From Tretioscincus oriximinensis (lineage: Eukaryota; Chordata; Lepidosauria; Squamata; Gymnophthalmidae), in assembly GCA_022410635.1 (NCBI GenBank), contig JAJVDF010000258.1, positions 1,567,854-1,631,853 on the forward strand: a stretch of DNA of 64,000 bases, in the 5' to 3' direction. The notes beneath the pieces are model-generated. The model worked only from the letters and a program-made list of their open reading frames with translations. It had not been told where the DNA came from and did no database searches. The first letter of the stretch is position 1, and each line of letters starts with the position of its first letter. A program made the translations under genes and the position numbers. Positions 11,741-22,699 of the stretch are shown one piece after another.

Positions 11741-11976
11741 CTTTATTTTATTTAATTATTTNTTTGTTTGTTTATACTTGTATCCCACCTTATACCCGAA
11801 GGTCTCAGGGTGGCCAACAACAGACACCCTGTGGAGTAGGTGGGGCTGGGAGAGTTCAAAGAACCATGACTGGCTCAAGGACACCCAGCTGGCTTTCAGG
11901 GAAGAGTGGGGAATCGAACCGGGAGACTACCAGGTACGAGTCCAATACCTTTAACCACTACACCAAACTGGCTCTA
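11741..11976 (-). mobile_element. Sauria/ACA-type tRNA-derived SINE (family B)
   Basis: On the minus strand the element begins AGAGCCAGTTTGGTGTAGTG, with the A-box-like TGGTGTAGTGGTTAAAGG, then the B box CCCGGTTCGATTCCCC. The body contains the reverse of CAACAGACACCCTGTGGAG, and the 3' tail is A/AAAC-rich (11741-11775 on the plus strand). A second copy of the family lies at 32232-32445. It differs from family A in its tRNA-like head and body. Confidence 0.85.
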
Positions 11977-12534
11977 GGAAATTCAATACTAGGGAATTCA
12001 ATGTGAGGAACTTTTATGGACATACGGAGAGGGAGCAGGGGCTTCACAGCTAAAAAATAAGAGTGAGTAATGCTGNGTAGATGTGAAGCCTTGATGTCTT
12101 AGGAAGAAAAAATGACAGAGGCAGTACTGAAGAATGTGAAAATGTTGTTAGATAGTTAAGAATGAACCAAAATAATTTAGGACAGTATTTCCTTTGCCTG
12201 TATTTGNTCTATACTTTGACTGATTAATGTATTACATTTTAGAGCTGATGTGCATACACAATATATCATGGAAAGTTTTTATATTAGCAATTCAGTCCAA
12301 ATAGTGAAATTCATGTAATATATAGATTTGTTACACCCAGCGTGATCTATCTCAAACATTTATTTCTTTTAATGTTGATGATTATGCCTTATAGTGAATG
12401 AAAACCCAAGTCAGTATTTCCCCAAAATTACAATATTACATAAGATCACTTTTTAAAGAAATGAATATTCATAAAGTAACATAGGCTTACTAAAACGTAT
12501 GTCTAGTATATATACTCAATACTTTGTCAGGGTT

Positions 12535-13640
12535 CCTTTTGCAAGAATTACTGCATCAGTGTGGCATGGCATAAAGGTGGAAAGCCTATGGGATTGTTGA
12601 GGAGTTATGGAAGCTTNGATAGCATCCTTCAGCTCGTCTGCATTGTTGGATCTGNTGTCTCTCATCTTCTTCTTGACAATATCACATATGAGGTTTAGAA
12701 AATTTGCAAGGAGGGCTTGTAGCACTTTAGAAAGAGAAAAGTAGGAGCTCAAACCTTTCATTGATAAGCCTACTTCTTCAGCATCTGTACAAAGAGTAAT
12801 ACAACTACTTGTTGGAGATCTACCTCTATGGAGTTTAGGTCAGGTGAGTTTGATGGCCAAATAAGCACAGTGATATCATGGTTATTAACCCAGGTCTTGG
12901 TAGTTTTGGCAGTATGGGCGGGTGCCAGGCCCTAGTGGAAAATGAACTCAGCATCTCTCTGAACTTTGTCAACAGAGGGAAGCATGAAATACTGTAAAAT
13001 TGCCTGTTAGATAGCTGCACTGATTTTGCATTTGGTATAATAAATTTGGTATACGAGCAGATGACATGGCTCTGCAAACCACCATTGATTGTGGAAACTC
13101 CTCAAGCAACTTGGATTGTGTGTCTCTCCACTCTTCATCCAGACTGGGACCTTGATTTCCAAATGAAATACAAAATTTACTTTTATCTGAAAATAGGATT
13201 TGGGGCTATTGAGCAGCAGGCCAGGTCTTTTTCCTATTAGCCCAGGTAAGACTCTTCTGATGTTGTCTCTGGGTGAGAAAGTGACTTGACACAAGGATGC
13301 ATCCATAGTACACTACCAGTGAATCTCCCCTAATTTTTTAAATGACTTTTTCTTAACAATCCTTTCAAGGCTGCAATTATCCCTATTGTTTGTGCATCAT
13401 TTTCTGCTACACTTTGTCCTTTCACTCAACTTTCCATTAACATTGTTGGAAACAGCACCCTGTGAACAGCCATCTACTTTAACAGTGACCTTTTGTGGCT
13501 TACCCTCCTTGGAGGGTGTCAATAGCTGTCTTCTGGACAACTGTCAAGTCAAGATTGTGTAACCTACTGCATCTGCTGGAGGGACCATTTGAAAGCTTAG
13601 GAAATGTTTGCAGATGTTTTGTATTGATTAGCTGATTACA
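12535..13640 (-). pseudogene. Tc1-like DDE transposase, inactivated
   Basis: Read 5' to 3' on the minus strand: an N-terminal helix-turn-helix region with GKPQKVTVKVDGCSQGAVS (about 13500-13420); then LFSDKSKFCISFGNQGP (about 13200-13150) holding the first catalytic Asp; [14 protein letters not shown] (about 12940-12890); [12 protein letters not shown] (about 12860-12820) holding the final Glu; and a C-terminal NNADELKDAI...DAVILAKGTLTKY end (about 12640-12535). Intact relatives catalyse cut-and-paste at TA sites. Here the second catalytic position is lost: the codons before GLAPAHTA read His, stop, Gly where QQD is expected. Several frameshifts and the repeat C insertion add to this. Confidence 0.85.
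12706..12792 (-). repeat. Repeat C copy inserted in the Tc1-like element
   Basis: AGGGCTTGTAGCACTTTAGA and CCTACTTCTTCAGCATCTG match the other repeat C copies in reverse orientation. It interrupts the transposase between the SPDLN region and the MRD...NADEL region, so it arrived after the Tc1 element. Confidence 0.7.
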
Positions 13641-13885
13641 GTGTGTCACCATGAGCCTNCAATATTGAACTTCCTCACAATATTCTAATTTTCTGAGCTA
13701 ATGACTTTGGGGTTGAATTATTTGTAAGTAACAACAAACATTAAAATAAATAAACCCTTGAAATAAATCACTCTGTGTCTAATGAATGTATATATGAGTT
13801 TTACTGGTTGAATGGAATTACTGAAACAAATTAACTTTCCATGATGTTGTAACTTATTGCACCTTTATGTACACTTGAATTCTAC

Positions 13886-14467
13886 CAACGTATCTCCAGG
13901 GGCAGCAAATACATGAGTTCAGGATAAAGGAGGTCAGATTTAGAAAATTTGAGTTTTAAAACAGGGAATTTAGTTTTGGGAATTATGTAATCTGTATTTA
14001 AACTGCTTGTCTGTCTTTGGAGCCAACATGTTTTCTGTTTATGCCAAAGTGATTCTTTTTTTCTTACTTGATCTTATTTGATAAGCATTTTTAAAAATGC
14101 TGTTTTTTAAAATAATTGCCAAAAGATCTAAAACAATTAGTTTGTGATTGGGGAATTTCCCCATTTTAATATCCTGTTTCAGCACAGTTTCTAACAGAGA
14201 TATGGAGGAATCTTTTGGTGGGGTAATCATGGCACTTCTGCCTAGGCAACCATAAAGAAGTTGGCAGGCAAATGAAGAATTGGCCTGAGAACCAATTAAA
14301 ATAGTAATCAGGATATAATTCTTTCAGTGGTTGACCCTGAATACACACTCTGCTTCCTGGATTAATATAGCTATAATTTCTATTGGCTGCAATGGATTTC
14401 CGATGATTATAGGAATCTGCTGTTAAACATTTACCCTAAAAGATTTTCTTATGTTGCATCCAATGTC
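13886..14467. other. Unassigned sequence
   Basis: No gene or repeat recognised in this stretch. Confidence 0.45.
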
Positions 14468-14545
14468 ATAGAATCGTAGAATCATAGAGTCGGAAGGGAC
14501 CTCCAGGGTCATCGGGTCTAACCCCCTGCTCGATGCAGGATTCAT
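14468..14545 (-). mobile_element. CR1 LINE 3' end fragment
   Basis: ATAGAATCGTAGAATCATAG is the reverse of the CR1 octamer tail. It is followed by GGAAGGGACCTCCAGGGTCA, the conserved 3' UTR end. Same subfamily as 1-52. Confidence 0.85.
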
Positions 14546-14732
14546 GTCATTTATCTATGTTGTTATAGTTTGATTGCAGAATAAAGCAGTTCAGATTTGC
14601 TTTTTTCCAGAGTATCCATGACTATAATGGAATAAGTCTCAATAGATTCTAGTATGGTGCTACCTGGCGAGAAAAAAACAGCTGAAATAATGAGGTTATG
14701 GAATAAACTAGTGTTCCATTTCTGTACCAGTG

Positions 14733-15062
14733 TGTTTCATATAATCATATAACCAAAGAGTTCAGGGGACTGCTGGGGCAATTGGGTCCAACCCTTTATT
14801 CAGTGCAGGATTCATTAACCATCCCAGACAGCCTCTGTCTGAAGACTTCCACTGAAAAAGAACTTCCCAACTCCTATGGTTGATCACTCTTCCTGTCAGC
14901 ATGTGTTTTTCTTCTAATATATAATCTGTATCTGCTCTCTTCCAGTTTCATCCTAATCCTTCAAGTCCTACAATATACAAATGAAAATAGAGCTGATCCC
15001 TCTGCACTGTGACAGCACTTGAGATATATGTAAACAGCTGTCTTGTCACCTCTCAGGGCAGG
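14733..15062 (-). mobile_element. CR1 LINE 3' UTR, longer fragment
   Basis: Begins with a degraded octamer tail (ATAATCATATAACC), then TTGGGTCCAACCC, CAGCCTCTGTCTGAAGACTT, and further inward TGTCACCTCTCAGGGC. The order matches a CR1 3' region read backwards over ~330 bases. It is more diverged than the fragment at 14468. Confidence 0.75.
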
Positions 15063-16294
15063 TGCACACCATGACTTAAAAAACGCTACAATGCTATAAT
15101 CCAGAATATAGCAATCACTTGTCTGTGCACACCAACCATGTATATTCCGTGACCAATGCCCCATTTCCGTAACATCACTCATCAATCTTGTTGAAGTTCA
15201 GTCCGAGAATTTTTTTTTTACTTGCAACATCCAATAGAAACAACTACAATTTATTGTACGNATCCTTGGACGTTGGCATTTACAAGTGTGTTACTGTGGT
15301 AACCTATTTACATCATGGGTATTTTTGCATTGGTTTCATTATAACATACATTTTTCTGGTCCCTTGGAGTTGATTATAACAAGGTTTCATCTGTATCTAT
15401 AATAGACAACAATTCCACAGTTTTCCCCTCCATTGCAACCCCCACCCCAAAAAGCACCTGATTTATTAGATCTCATGGAGGCCTAAATCCTTGGTTAGGA
15501 TTTGAATTAATAATGGGCAATAACACTATGACAAATATGTATAAGCTGTACTATGGTATATTGTAGGGTAGCCTTTTGAAATGCATATTTCATTCTCTAG
15601 GTAATCAAACAATCAGTATTCAGACAATACTGCAAGCCTTCTGTCGAAGCTATCAAGAGTTAAATGCTGAGCATAAGGCGCGAAATATCTAATAATGCCA
15701 ATTCAACAATGACAACTCATTATTGTTATAACACCAATGTGACCCTTTAAAATAATATACCCAATGATTATTAAAAGGACTATTGACACCAATTATCTGG
15801 ATTGAAGTTGTAGACAAACTTGAGATGATGTAGTACTTTATATCAATACTTAGTTAAAACTATTTTCCAGCTAAATATTAACAGTTTGTAACATTTTTTA
15901 AAGGTGACAATACTTATTAGGATTTATTCTGAATAACCTTATTTTTAAATGTCATGGATTTTATGTTCACACCAGGAAACCAGACCTCATCTTCTGGGAT
16001 AGTATTGTAGATTCTATCTTTAGAAGTTTTTTTAAAAACTCAGCTAAATAACTTCCAATGACTTTTACTCTTCTACACATTGTCTGATTAGCAGGAACTT
16101 AATCTGTGAATGCTTTCTGTTTTGGCTACCCTTAGAAAATGTCTCATCCATCACAGTTGTAAGTGCATTGAGAAAGCACCAGCACTAAAAGTAAATAAAG
16201 TTCCCTCTTTTCAGATGGAAAAAATTACAAATATGTACATGATGGGCAACTGGCATAAGATGCTGCTACATAGAACTTATAATAATGCAGGATA
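15063..16294. other. Unassigned sequence
   Basis: No gene or known repeat recognised. The block 15060-15190 (CAGGTGCACACCATGAC...) is less AT-rich and may be a degraded element. Confidence 0.4.
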
Positions 16295-16498
16295 CAAATG
16301 GCGCAGTCACTAAAGAGATCGGGTTTTGAAGCCCTGTGTCGGCAAGGGGAAGGGTGAAATCTTCTATTAGCCTGTAGCTATAGCCAACCCAGCTATTCGA
16401 AAGCAAGAATTGCAAGAAATTGTAACAGACTGCAACTAGACAAATGTGAACCACCACAGCCTGGTAGGTGAGAAAAGCGGGGTATAAAAACCCAGTTC
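16295..16498 (+). mobile_element. tRNA-derived SINE (family A), internally shortened
   Basis: Contains the B box GGGTTTTGAAGCCC, AACCCAGCTATTCGAAAGC and the end GGGGTATAAAAACCCAG, as in the copy at 2246. It lacks about 12 bases after the A box and about 60 bases before the tail. Its 3' tail has expanded into the array at 16499-16864. Confidence 0.8.
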
Positions 16499-16864
16499 TC
16501 CTCCTCCTCCTCCTCCTCCTTCTTCTTCACCTCCTTCTCCTTCTCCTTCTCCTTCTCCTCCTCCTCCTCCTCCTCCTCTTTCTCTTTCTCTTTCTCTTTC
16601 TCTTTCTCTCCCTTCTCCCTTCTCCCTTCTCCCTTCTCCCTTCTCCCTTCTCCCTTCTCCCTTCTCCCTTCTCCCTTCTCCCTTCTCCCTTCTCCCTTCT
16701 CCTTTCTCCTTTCTCCTTTCTCCTTTCTCCTTTCTCTTTTCTCTTTTCTTTTTTCTCTTTTCTCTTTTCTCTTTTCTTTTTTCTTTTTTCTTTTTTCTTT
16801 TTTCTTTTTTCTTTTTTCTTTTTTCTTTTTTCTTTTTTCTTTTTTCTTTTTTCTTTTTTCTTTT
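16499..16864 (+). repeat. Pyrimidine minisatellite grown from a SINE tail
   Basis: 366 bases of pure C/T. It opens with CTC and CTTCTC units and TTTCTC hexamers (about 16577-16606), then passes into a strict 7-bp array (about 16607-16864). The unit changes in order from TTCTCCC to TTCTCCT to TTCTCTT to TTCTTTT. The two long opposing open frames here are low-complexity artefacts and not genes. Confidence 0.95.
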
Positions 16865-18062
16865 AGAATAAAAAGAAATCAAAAGTGGCTTAAAGTTTTA
16901 GTATGTGGATCCATTTCTAATTCATATTAGTGGCCTTTGAAAAGGCCTCCAATGTGAATTTAAGACTGTAGTGTGGATTTAAGAATAGCACCTCTAAGAT
17001 ACTTTTAAGCCACTTCTTCATTCAGATTTTACATCTTGTCTGCATGTAATCGTATTTGTTTTAGATTATATCCAAGAATAAGGACCTACCGTTTGCATGC
17101 TAGTCGGCTGTAATCAAGTGAAGCCTCCACGAAAAGAGACCTTGCTGGTTTACTGTATAACAGTCAAGAAAGAGCTCCCTATGCATCATGGCACATGGGT
17201 ATCTGAAGTTTAATGTAAGTTGCCTTCATTAAGCAAAGCAGCACTTCCTATAGTGGCCACTCTTACCTAGGTTTTTTCCCTTTTTTATCATTTCTTTGAG
17301 TTTGATGTATTTGTGGTTTACCTAGGGCTATGTTTGGATTGCCACACATCTTTGTGTAAAAACCAACATAGCCTTAGAGCACTGGAGTGATAGCCTGCCA
17401 GAAAGCTCCCGTACTGAATTTTATATGAAAAGTAAAAGGGTGTATTTTGTCTGACTGCTCAAGAAAATGGTGATCACACTTGTGTAAGGATAGTAATCAT
17501 GCACTTGCTGTTTGAAATGTCTTGGTGTATACATGTCATCCTCATATGAGCAAGTACCTCCGCTTTCCCCACTTTAGACAACAGGTAACATTTCAGGGGC
17601 ANTTTACTCCAAAATATAGTGAAAAAAATTGTTAAAGAGAGACCTCTGTGGCTATGACTTTTCCTATGTAATGTCACCTACTGTGGCTTCCTAGTTTTCC
17701 AACATTCATATGTGGCCCATTAGAAAACATTATGTGGGTCCTTGGAGGAAAAATGGCCAGGCTAAAAATAATTGATTTGGACTAAAGTTCAACCTCTGGC
17801 CCAAACTTGGAACAGAGCCTATCATTATATTTCTCTAACTTCATATACACTATTCTGTTAATGGAATGTGAATGGAAGTCACAATGTTATAAGCCATATG
17901 GAACCCTAAGTATGTGAATTCTCAGTAAATATGGACAGGGCTGTATTTAGGTAAAATATAGATACCAGTAGTACTAAGAAGGTATTAATTGCTTTTATTA
18001 TTATAAAACCCAAAGTAGCTGAGGGGAGAGGGGGAAAATAAATAAATAAATAAATAAAGTAA
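16865..18062. other. Unassigned sequence
   Basis: No gene recognised. A small inverted repeat (GGCTATGTTTGG near 17327 and CCAACATAGCC near 17362) and an (AAAT)n run at 18038-18058 are the only structure noted. Confidence 0.45.
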
Positions 18063-18362
18063 ATAATAATAATAAGAAGAACTGGGTTCTTATACTCTGC
18101 TTTTCTCACCTTTCAAAGGGATTCAAAACAGCTTACAAGAGTATTTTTGCCTGAAGACTTACATTCTATCTTCCCCACCAGGCTCCCATGTATCTACTTG
18201 CAGTCAGTTGCAATTTCTTGCAATTCATGCTTTCGAATAGCTGGGTTGGCTAGAGTTACAGGCTTGTGGAAGGTGCTAACCCCTCCCCACATCCGACAAA
18301 GGGCTTCGAAACCTGATCTCCCANATGAGAGACGGATTCCTTAGCAATTGAGCTATCCGTGT
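18063..18362 (-). mobile_element. tRNA-derived SINE (family A), full length
   Basis: On the minus strand it starts CACGGATAGCTCAATTGC (A box) and has the B box GGTTTCGAAGCCC, with the full body and the tail end reading GCAGAGTATAAGAACCCAG. The tail is a short run of TTC, TTA and TTTA units (about 18038-18080 on the plus strand). A TAAG-type run (18375-18400) lies just beyond the head. Confidence 0.85.
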
Positions 18363-18400
18363 TTGCTTTACTTAATAAGTAAGTAAATAAGTAAGTAAAT

Positions 18401-19379
18401 TGCAGCCCATGGGCAAAATCCAGCCTAAATCGAGCCCTGAATATGGATATTGTAACTGTAGTGACCTGTGAGAGTTTAAGATTGCAAACCCCCAGGAATA
18501 AAGGAATCTTTGTTATTGCTTCTACCACAAGGAAAATGTAATGTAAAATCTGATGCTTTCTATATAAGAACAACAAAACGGCTTTTCTCTCTCCATGCCC
18601 TAAAAATAGTGTGAAGNTTTTTTTGTCATTTGTTTGAAAGAAATTTGCTTGCTACTAACAACCTAGTAAATACAGCTTTGAAACTTCCTCTGTGACAGTT
18701 TAGTCCTTAATATAAATTGCTTTTATGAAGTTCATCGTAACATCAGTTATACTATACAGTAATGAAATGCATAAAGCAGTTCACTAGTAATAAACTGTGA
18801 AAACAAAACAGAGAATTAAAAAAAATAACTAATTTATTTGCTAATGAAGAATACCGCACATAAGGAAGCTTGCCTCATTGATGGAATGAGCTTTATAATT
18901 CACCCGTAGACGGTGCTAATTGTCTTTTACAGAACAAGCTAACATGACAAGAAAAAGCATTCTTTTTAATAACGTTATTTACTTCTTAATTAAAAAACAA
19001 AATAATTAACAATGGATTTAACTTTTTACTGCATTGGAACAGCTTGTTCAATGAACTTGCAACACCTCCTACTCTCACCATTTTTGTCTTGTGAATTTTC
19101 TGTCAACATTGAACATTAAATTTGGCTCTTCTCTGACAAAACAGTAATTCCTAGAGCTGTTCTGTGATGGAGGATTTATAATCAGAAAGTCATATAAGAC
19201 AGTATTTTTGCTTAAAGTTTTTTCTGTTTGTTTTGTTCATATGAACTTTAGCACATATTAGTTAGATACCCAATTGTATTTCTGCTCTCCATTCTGTGAC
19301 AAGTAGCTGGACAATGAAGGTGAGCAGACAAACTAGACAATGATAGATTTCAAACAAATAGCTTTACTATCATAAAATT
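18401..19379. other. Unassigned sequence
   Basis: No gene recognised. GCAGCCCATGGGCAAAATCC (18402-18421) resembles the end of a hAT-type element but is too short to assign. Confidence 0.4.
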
Positions 19380-19440
19380 TAGCAAGGGGGTCTCGTGGCA
19401 CTTTAAAGACTAGCAAGAAAAAGGTATGTGGGTGATTAAT
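19380..19440 (-). repeat. Repeat C fragment
   Basis: AGCAAGGGGGTCTCGTGGCA followed by CTTTAAAGACTAGCAAG matches the reverse of the TTAGTCTCTAAGTGCTACAA core of repeat C. Confidence 0.6.
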
Positions 19441-19462
19441 CAAGCTAAGCATAGCTCAAGTG

Positions 19463-19520
19463 AAGAAGAAGAATTGAGTTTTTATACCCCGCTCTTTTCC
19501 ACAGCGGCTAGAAATTGAAA
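19463..19520 (-). mobile_element. SINE 3' tail fragment
   Basis: GAAGAAGAAGAATTGAGTTT followed by TTATACCCCGCTC is the Bov-B-like tail shared by the SINEs here. The tRNA-like head and body are absent. Confidence 0.6.
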
Positions 19521-20216
19521 GAATTCTTAGCTGCAATGCTTTGGTATATTTCATAATAGTTTAAAGGTTTTCTGCACTTATTTGTTAATTTGGAATAAGG
19601 AGTACTGCTGTCCATTTCATTTGCATGGGACTATTAGTATTCCAAATAAGATTCATACTAAGGGCCCAGTAGTCTTGAATAGAGGCGGTCTATGGCTAAA
19701 CAAGCTACTTTTTCTCATTTTAATGTTATTCTGGATTAAAGCACTTGCGATTCTATCTGTACATACCTGTGATATTCCGTACTGCTGCCTGTAAGATTCA
19801 TGAGAAAACTGTAGTACCTACAAACATTTGAAAATGTCTCCTTTCTCTCACATGGCCCCCACCCTCCTATGCAAGCAACTTCTACTGATTTGTTGATTTC
19901 CTCCACCCCTGTATGAAATCTCACTTGACTTGTTGCTGCGTGTGTGAAATCCCACTACTGTGCTCCACACAAACGTATTATAGTAGTTTTAAGGAGGGCT
20001 CTACAATAATGTTGGGGGAAAAATGAGCTATAAGAAAGCCTGAAACATGCATGACCACATGCAGCGGATTTGCCTTGATGCCACTACCATATTGGCGGAA
20101 ATCTGTTGTGTGAATGCAACCTACACTAAACCATAACAGTGTTATCTGTTGTGTAACAAGCAACAGCATATCCCCCATAGACTGGTTTCAAATGAAGTGT
20201 GGGTGTGGCAAAAAGA
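19521..20216. other. Unassigned sequence
   Basis: No gene recognised. Slightly richer in GC between 19840 and 20160, with no identified repeat. Confidence 0.4.
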
Positions 20217-20540
20217 AACCAAAAAATGTGCACCTGTCATCCAAATAGTTACATTGTAACTTCCTTTCACATTAGTATTGCCATATTTGCTTTTTCCAGA
20301 ATTGCAAAAGCAGGCATCATTTGTATTTAGTGGGTTGGATGGCAGAGTGAGTGGTAATGTGGAGACACAATCATGAAGAACAATGATTGTGCCTCCACAT
20401 TACCACTCACTCTGCCATCCAACCCACTAAATACAAATGATGCCTGCTTTTGCAATTCTGGAAAAAGCAAATATGGCAATACTAATGTGAAAGGAAGTTA
20501 CAATGTAACTATTTGGATGAGAGGTGCACATTTTTTGGTT
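20217..20540. repeat. Near-perfect palindrome, 158-bp arms, 8-bp loop
   Basis: Bases 20217-20374 are the reverse complement of 20383-20540 with only two mismatches seen (20236/20521 and 20365/20392) and no net indel. The eight bases GAAGAACA form the loop. The arm contains AACCAAAAAATGTGCACC at its outer end and ACAATCAT at its inner end. No TIR, target duplication or coding motif of a known element was recognised. A transcript from either strand would fold into one long hairpin. Confidence 0.95.
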
Positions 20541-21149
20541 CCTGAGAGGGAGGATGAAGTTGCAAATGGATTTGAATCAAATCAGAATTTGTTTCAAAAA
20601 GACAGTGTCAATTTTTTCAGGCAACATTTAGCAGCAGTCAATGCTTCTCAGCTTTGTGGTTGGCAATTTAATTATCTCACTATTTAATGCTAAGATTTCA
20701 AGGCATTTTGTAAGGTTTTCAACATTGTCCTTAAGTTTGGCAGGTTTATAACTCAAAAGCTGGAAACTGATAAAATGAGCTACAGTCCTATCTGATCCCC
20801 GTTGTGGTCGTTGACGAGGCAGCTCCACTCTCCTTTTTTTCACTGTGATTTTTTCACCACTTGAACTAAATAAGGAAGGGGGGTTGCTTTTGAAGGGGGA
20901 AACAATCTCTGATTGGCCTTACGTTCTATCCATTTTTTTGTCCATGTTTTTAAAAATAGAGATATTTTCGAAATAGACAGTTGGGCCAATTAAAGTGTTG
21001 NTTTATTCGCAAATTATTTTACTTTTTAAGAATTGCAATAATAATTACCAAGGCAGTAGGGAAAGCAAAGGAATCATTTAATAAATACGTGCATTTCCTT
21101 TATTTAGATTTCAGTTCATTTATTTATTTACTACAAAGTAAGAAGGAGT
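20541..21149. other. Unassigned sequence next to the palindrome
   Basis: A 71-codon open frame on the minus strand (20628-20843) has protein-like composition, but I do not recognise it. It may be part of a degraded transposase. No splice signals were evident. Confidence 0.3.
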
Positions 21150-21850
21150 TTTAACTTGTTTAAGAAATGGAGACACTAGGTTTTTGTATTTAGCCAGGTC
21201 ATCTCTGTCTAGAAATGACTGGAGCTGGTATACCTGACTCCCTCTGAGCATTAGGTGTCAGTGCAAAATCCCCAAATGCCTCAAATTTCATAGCAAAGAA
21301 ACTCCACCAAAGTCAGTATGCCTCGCTCCTTCAAGGACACAAGATTCTGTTAAACACAACACCCATACTTTGTCTGGATTTAATTTCACCCCCGGTTTCC
21401 AATCCAGACAATTAATTTTTCCAACCGCCTATCAAATACTTTGACTGCCTCTCCTATTCAGATGTCATGGAGTGAGCAGTACATCATTTATATATTTTAT
21501 TTTTTTAGAAATTTGTATCAGGATTTCCTCGTCGGTCCCATAGTGGATAGCAACCAAGAAAGATTAAAATTACAAATGATTTATTGATAACATACCAGTT
21601 CTGCAAAAGTCCTGATGACCTCTTGGAATGCTTTCATAGAGATATTATATAAAAAGGGAAATAAGACTGATCTCTGAGGAAACCCACGAGTCAGTTCCAA
21701 GGACATTGAGCTCCCATAGCCACCCTCTGGCACTGGCTTTTAAGATAGTTCCGTCCTTAATGTGGTGATAAGCTTTCTCTGTGACATTGCTCTGTGGTCT
21801 GTAGAGATCAAAGCCTGGCCTTTTAAATATAAAAAATTAGCACTATTTTT
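21150..21850 (-). pseudogene. L2 LINE reverse transcriptase fragment
   Basis: On the minus strand the segment from about 21740 back to 21580 reads RVAMGAQCPW, then VGFPQRSVLFPFLYNISMKA (the VPQGSVLSPLLFNIYMKAL block of L2-type RTs) and EVIRTF. Further downstream in the element, text from about 21480 to 21340 matches the segment after YADD by order. There are stops in every frame and no intact YADD. Assigned by motif order; decayed. Confidence 0.65.
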
Positions 21851-22699
21851 TATAAAATATAGACTTTGGAACTTCCTATCCCCGGTCAGAATTGACTGAA
21901 ATCACCAGTTATTTTTACCCCTCAGAGTGTTTCAGATAAAATTTACACTTTGCAGTTTACGTTCTAGCNAAATCTCATAGCATATTCACATCACATGACT
22001 TACAATTTTCTCAACTTCCAGAATCCTAAGAAAATTGTTTACTTTGTTTGTTAGAAGATGTATTAGATATGACANAAAGCTATGTTTGATTTAAATTTTA
22101 AAGATAATTCTGCATCAAAAATAGTGCTCCCTTTAATACTTATCCTTTCTTAGCTACTAGGCAATAAGCTTTGCCTGGCTTGAAATTATATTTCCTGTAT
22201 TCAGTTTGAATTTAAAGTATGAATCATGGTTTCCAAAATACAAGTGACTTTTTAAAGTTCCTTTCCTGTAACATCCTGCCATCATCTCCCAGAAACTGAA
22301 CTTTAGGAGACAAGATTCAATGTGGCGTAATGTGCTGAGAAAGGTAAATCAACAGTTCCTCTCAATTCAGCAGAAATAGTTTTCTCTTTTGCACGCAGCT
22401 GGACTTTGATATTTGGGTATGCTTATTCAGCCTTGAGATAATGGCTGTCCAAATATCGATCGTATGTATATACTGCTCCATAGCAATTAATTTCTAAGCA
22501 GTTCACATGAAAGTAAATTGGATATAAAACGACAATAACAATTATTAAGCAGTGAGGACTAATTTAGGGGCAGAAAATGGCTACATCACTGACCAAAGTT
22601 CTTGCCCCTTAATCATCCCTAGTACGCATGGAAAATTTTCCAATTTACAAACAGTGAAGTTGTTTTACAAATCTCTTCAGCCAAATTCTTCAACATTTT
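21851..22699. other. Unassigned AT-rich sequence
   Basis: No gene or repeat recognised. Confidence 0.5.

Larger units (their letters stand above)
12243..13885 (-). mobile_element. Near-complete Tc1-like transposon with long TIRs
   Basis: About 1.64 kb, the usual size of vertebrate Tc1-like elements. The ends form long inverted repeats of ~210 bp: 12243-12455 pairs with 13665-13885. For example, TCATGGAAAGTT occurs near 12267 and its complement near 13840, and CATTTATTTCTTTTAATGTT matches the reverse of the 13740s. Between them lies the transposase on the minus strand. A copy of repeat C (about 12706-12792) has landed in its 3' part. The outermost bases are eroded, and I could not fix the exact TA boundaries. 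Confidence 0.85.

Noticed and set aside
16499..16864. CRISPR-like array
   Set aside because: Direct 7-bp repeats without spacers in a vertebrate genome; a minisatellite.
16436..16882. Long opposing open frames of 132 and 148 codons (poly-Leu/Phe and poly-Lys/Glu/Arg)
   Set aside because: They lie over a pure pyrimidine minisatellite, where stops cannot easily occur. Low complexity, no gene.
20373..20687. 104-codon frame crossing the palindrome
   Set aside because: Starts in the loop and runs through the right arm. No motif and no codon bias; best seen as a shadow of the palindrome.
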